From the NCBI GenBank assembly GCA_944390575.1, contig CALXQJ010000011.1, positions 1-64,000 on the forward strand: a stretch of 64,000 nucleotides of DNA. Direction: 5' to 3'. Source of the DNA: an uncultured Spirochaetota bacterium. Lineage in GTDB: Bacteria; Spirochaetota; Brachyspiria; Brachyspirales; Brachyspiraceae. Position numbers and translations under genes: made by a program. The notes beneath the pieces were generated by a model. The model had not been told where the DNA came from. It made no database searches and worked only from the letters and a program-made list of their open reading frames with translations. Of the stretch, positions 61,620 through 64,000 are shown in pieces (the first letter of the stretch is position 1; each line of letters begins with the position of its first letter).

Positions 61620-63281
61620 TTAAATATTATCAAAAGGGTTATAAGTAATAGAGTTAGGATCTTCTTTAGAAATATAATTTTGAGTTTCCTTTTTGTTTTG
61701 AACTTCTTGATACTCTCTACGAGAAAGGAATATTCTTCTCTTAACCTGATTAACTTCTCTTACAACAAAAGGATAAGTCTCTCCAACCTTAATCACAGTC
61801 TCTAAAGTCTCACCCTTAGGAATATCTACCTGAGAAATATGCATATATCCTTCTAAATCATTATCCAAAGAAATAATAGCACCAGAATCTATAATATTCT
61901 TAACAATACCATCAACAATGCTACCCTCTGGATGAGCTTTAGCAAATATTCTCCAAGGACTTTCAGTAGTATGCTTATAGCTAAGTTTAATTCTCTGCTT
62001 AGTTCTATCTATAGACATAATAACCATATCTACTTCTTTACCTTCTTGAACATAATCCTTCATATTGACAATATTCTGCTTCCAATCAAAATCAGATATA
62101 TCACAAATACCCTCAAGTCCATTAGGAAGCTCAAATACAGTAAAGTTTTTAAACATTCTAAGAACCTTACACTTAACAGTAGTCTTAACAGGGAAATCAT
62201 TTTCTATAGTATCCCAAGGATTATCCTGTATCTGTTTAAGTCCAAGAGTAAGTTTTCTCTCTTCAACATTAATGTCTAATATCTTACACTCTACATAATC
62301 ACCAGTCTTAACAAAATCATTAGGATTATTAATATGAGTATTCCAACTTAAGTCAGAGATATGAAGAAGTCCCTCTACATTCTCATATACTTTAACAAAA
62401 GCACCAAACTTTTTAACATTAGTAACTTCACCCTTAACAACATCCCCAACTTTATGCTCTTCTACAAATTTAATCCAAGTATCATCCTCAAGTTGCTTAA
62501 GTCCAAGATCAACTCTCTTTTTATCCTTATCAACAGATAATACCTTAAACTTTCTCTCATCACCACGATTAAGAATAGATTTAGGATTAATACTCTTAGC
62601 CCAAGACATATTAGGTATAGCAAGAAAACCATCAAGCCCCTGAGTAATCTCAACAAAAGTACCAAATTTCTCTATATTCTTAACCTTACCTTCAATAACA
62701 TCACCCTCTTTTAAAGAGTTTAAGAAAGTATCAATAGAAGCATTCTGAGCCTCTTCTTGTAATACCCTTCTAGATACTACTATATCTTTAAGATTCTTAT
62801 TCTTAATAACTCTAAAATCATAAACCTTACCAATATGCTCAGAAGGATTAGTACCCTTAGCAATATCTATCTGAGAAGAAGGACAAAAAGCCTTATATCC
62901 CATAATAGTAACACTAAAACCACCTTTAATACTTTCTTTCACCACACCCTGTATAACTTCATTATTTTTAATAGCTTCTTCTATAACACTCTGAGCCTTT
63001 TTTCTATCAAGAGCAGCCTTAGATAATAGAACATATCCTTTTTCAGTACCTTTAATAACAGCTTCTACCTCTTCACCTATAACAGGCTCTGTGTAGAACT
63101 CATGTCTATCTATTCTACCTTCAACTTTATATTCAAAATCAATAAAAACATCAGAATCATCAAACTGTACTATTTTACCTTTAACAATATTTCCAACCCT
63201 AAAAGAAGTAGCATTGTCAGCTTCTTCTAAAGCCTTCATAAACTCCATTTGTTCACTAGATAAATTCTTATTATCTTCCAT
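61620..63281 (-). CDS. rpsA: 30S ribosomal protein S1
   Basis: A 553-residue protein with six S1-type OB domains: GNIVKGKIVQF, VIQGVVKESIKGGF, GDVIEGKVKNIEKFGTFVEI, GDVVKGEVTNVKKFGAFVKV, a divergent fifth (TVKCKVLRMFKNFTVFEL) and GSIVDGIVKNIIDSGAII. S1 helps the 30S subunit bind and unfold mRNA. cmk lies directly upstream on the same strand, the conserved cmk-rpsA order. GAGGG precedes the ATG. Confidence 0.95.
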   Translation of the reverse strand: MEDNKNLSSEQMEFMKALEEADNATSFRVGNIVKGKIVQFDDSDVFIDFEYKVEGRIDRHEFYTEPVIGEEVEAVIKGTEKGYVLLSKAALDRKKAQSVIEEAIKNNEVIQGVVKESIKGGFSVTIMGYKAFCPSSQIDIAKGTNPSEHIGKVYDFRVIKNKNLKDIVVSRRVLQEEAQNASIDTFLNSLKEGDVIEGKVKNIEKFGTFVEITQGLDGFLAIPNMSWAKSINPKSILNRGDERKFKVLSVDKDKKRVDLGLKQLEDDTWIKFVEEHKVGDVVKGEVTNVKKFGAFVKVYENVEGLLHISDLSWNTHINNPNDFVKTGDYVECKILDINVEERKLTLGLKQIQDNPWDTIENDFPVKTTVKCKVLRMFKNFTVFELPNGLEGICDISDFDWKQNIVNMKDYVQEGKEVDMVIMSIDRTKQRIKLSYKHTTESPWRIFAKAHPEGSIVDGIVKNIIDSGAIISLDNDLEGYMHISQVDIPKGETLETVIKVGETYPFVVREVNQVKRRIFLSRREYQEVQNKKETQNYISKEDPNSITYNPFDNI

Positions 63282-63300
63282 AAGTATAACCCTCTCTCTT

Positions 63301-63314
63301 ACTGTATATACAGT
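63301..63314. repeat. 14-bp palindrome between cmk and rpsA
   Basis: ACTGTATATACAGT is perfectly self-complementary. It lies about 20 bases upstream of the rpsA start, so it could be an operator or a hairpin in the mRNA leader. Confidence 0.4.
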
Positions 63315-63339
63315 TTATTATATATATAAAGCTTTTTAT

Positions 63340-64000
63340 CTAATTATATAAAGCCCTTATATTAGAAATTACATCAGTAATTTTTTTTACAACCTCATCA
63401 ATAGTCATATTAGTAGTATCTATAATAGTAGCATTATCAGGCACCATTAAAGGACTATTTTTTCTATTAGAGTCATACTCATCACGACAACGAATACTCT
63501 CTCTAACCTCTTCAAAGGAAATATTATCTCCCTTGTCTAATAATTCTTTATGTCTACGCTTAGCACGTTCATCTACAGAAGCATCTATATAGAATTTATA
63601 CTTAGCATTAGGTAGAACAACACTTCCAATATCTCTACCATCTACAACATAATAACCATTATTAGTAATCATTCTTTGAAGCCTCACCATATTGTCTCTA
63701 ACTATATCAAGAGAAGCCACTTGAGAAACAAAAGCTACAATACGAGACTCTCTAATTTTATCTGTTACTTCTACATTATTTAGATAAACTTTATTATTAG
63801 TATCAAATTCAATATTTATACTATCAAGAGCATTTAATACTTGAGCTTTATCATTAATATTGATATTATTTTCAATAAAGTATAAAGTAACAGATCTATA
63901 CATAGCACCTGTATCTAAGTATTTGAAAGAAAGATTTTTAGCTAAAAGTTTTGCTATTGTACTTTTTCCTGCACCACTTGGACCATCTAATGATACTATT
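63340..64000 (-). CDS. cmk: Cytidylate kinase (5' end outside window)
   Basis: The frame stays open to the window edge, giving at least 220 codons; the true start lies beyond 64000. The beginning visible here carries the P-loop SLDGPSGAGKSTIAKLLA and then YLDTGAMYRSV. Further on, VVDGRDIGSVVLPNAKYKFY and DASVDERAKRRHKELLD match the CMP-binding part of Cmk. It phosphorylates CMP and dCMP to the diphosphates. An internal ATG at 63903 lies after the P-loop and is not the start. Confidence 0.95.
   Translation of the reverse strand, partial: IVSLDGPSGAGKSTIAKLLAKNLSFKYLDTGAMYRSVTLYFIENNININDKAQVLNALDSINIEFDTNNKVYLNNVEVTDKIRESRIVAFVSQVASLDIVRDNMVRLQRMITNNGYYVVDGRDIGSVVLPNAKYKFYIDASVDERAKRRHKELLDKGDNISFEEVRESIRCRDEYDSNRKNSPLMVPDNATIIDTTNMTIDEVVKKITDVISNIRALYN

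Noticed and set aside
63301-63314. LexA box
   Set aside because: It has CTGT and ACAG, but the spacing is 4 bases rather than the 8 of the E. coli-type site, and the gene is not an SOS gene.
1-64000. tRNA, rRNA, CRISPR, insertion sequence or prophage genes
   Set aside because: No cloverleaf-like segments, repeat-spacer arrays, transposases or phage genes were seen on either strand.

Overview
This window looks like chromosomal DNA of an anaerobic intestinal spirochaete, most likely Brachyspira. The bases are very AT-rich and codons favour A/T endings. Gene content is diderm: an LpxL-type acyltransferase, SurA, beta-barrel proteins and many lipoproteins. It also carries a UPF0164 outer-membrane protein typical of spirochaetes, a butyrate CoA-transferase, PerR, and an anaerobe-style sugar and arsenic gene set. 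The genus is inferred from overall gene content; there is no rRNA in the window.

Layout. 1-4.4 kb: a beta-barrel protein, then rpmH-rnpA-yidD-yidC-jag. 4.4-9.3 kb: an Asn-rich GerMN protein, a META lipoprotein, a secreted protein, an M16 peptidase and a candidate small RNA. 9.3-14.7 kb: a PlsC-like acyltransferase, uvrC, and a sialic-acid pair (NanM-like mutarotase and SSS transporter). 14.8-18.7 kb: rplM-rpsI-dksA-priA, then an HTH/receiver regulator. 18.8-30.3 kb: a surface-glycan region with manC, galT, three GT8-like transferases, two GT2 transferases (one frameshifted), and a membrane protein interrupted at a G9 tract. 30.3-45.4 kb: surA, ftsQ, metG, ktrA, lpxL, a DegP-type protease, perR, a GH57 branching enzyme and an amino-acid ABC transporter. 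45.4-50.9 kb: a nucleotidase lipoprotein, the butyrate CoA-transferase, a CASTOR/POLLUX-like channel and a TPR protein. 50.9-54.2 kb: an arsenic operon. 54.3-64 kb: a PTS IIC gene with its neighbour, a BI-1 protein, leuS, msrA and msrB lipoproteins, rpsA and the start-truncated cmk.

The most striking system is the arsenic operon on the minus strand (about 54.2 to 50.96 kb). It reads arsR, acr3, a rhodanese, an ArsP/PF03773-type permease and a thioredoxin-like protein. The rhodanese and thioredoxin-like genes each carry one in-frame TGA where a cysteine is expected. In the rhodanese it is the catalytic cysteine. Each TGA is followed at 20-23 nt by a hairpin with a G-containing loop, as in bacterial SECIS elements. 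I read both as selenoproteins, so this is an arsenic-resistance operon with two selenocysteine enzymes. Normal ORF calling truncates the rhodanese and misses the thioredoxin gene.

The second main signal is an uninterrupted run of nine G residues at 28713-28721. It separates two membrane-protein ORFs in different frames, and one extra G would fuse them into a 735-residue protein. That is the signature of a slipped-strand phase switch inside a glycan locus.

Several intergenic regions hold near-consensus sigma70-type promoters and clear hairpin terminators. I saw no tRNA, rRNA, CRISPR array, insertion sequence or prophage. No gene-free stretch exceeds about 300 bases; the longest is the 251-base gap at 14626-14876, which holds two divergent promoters.
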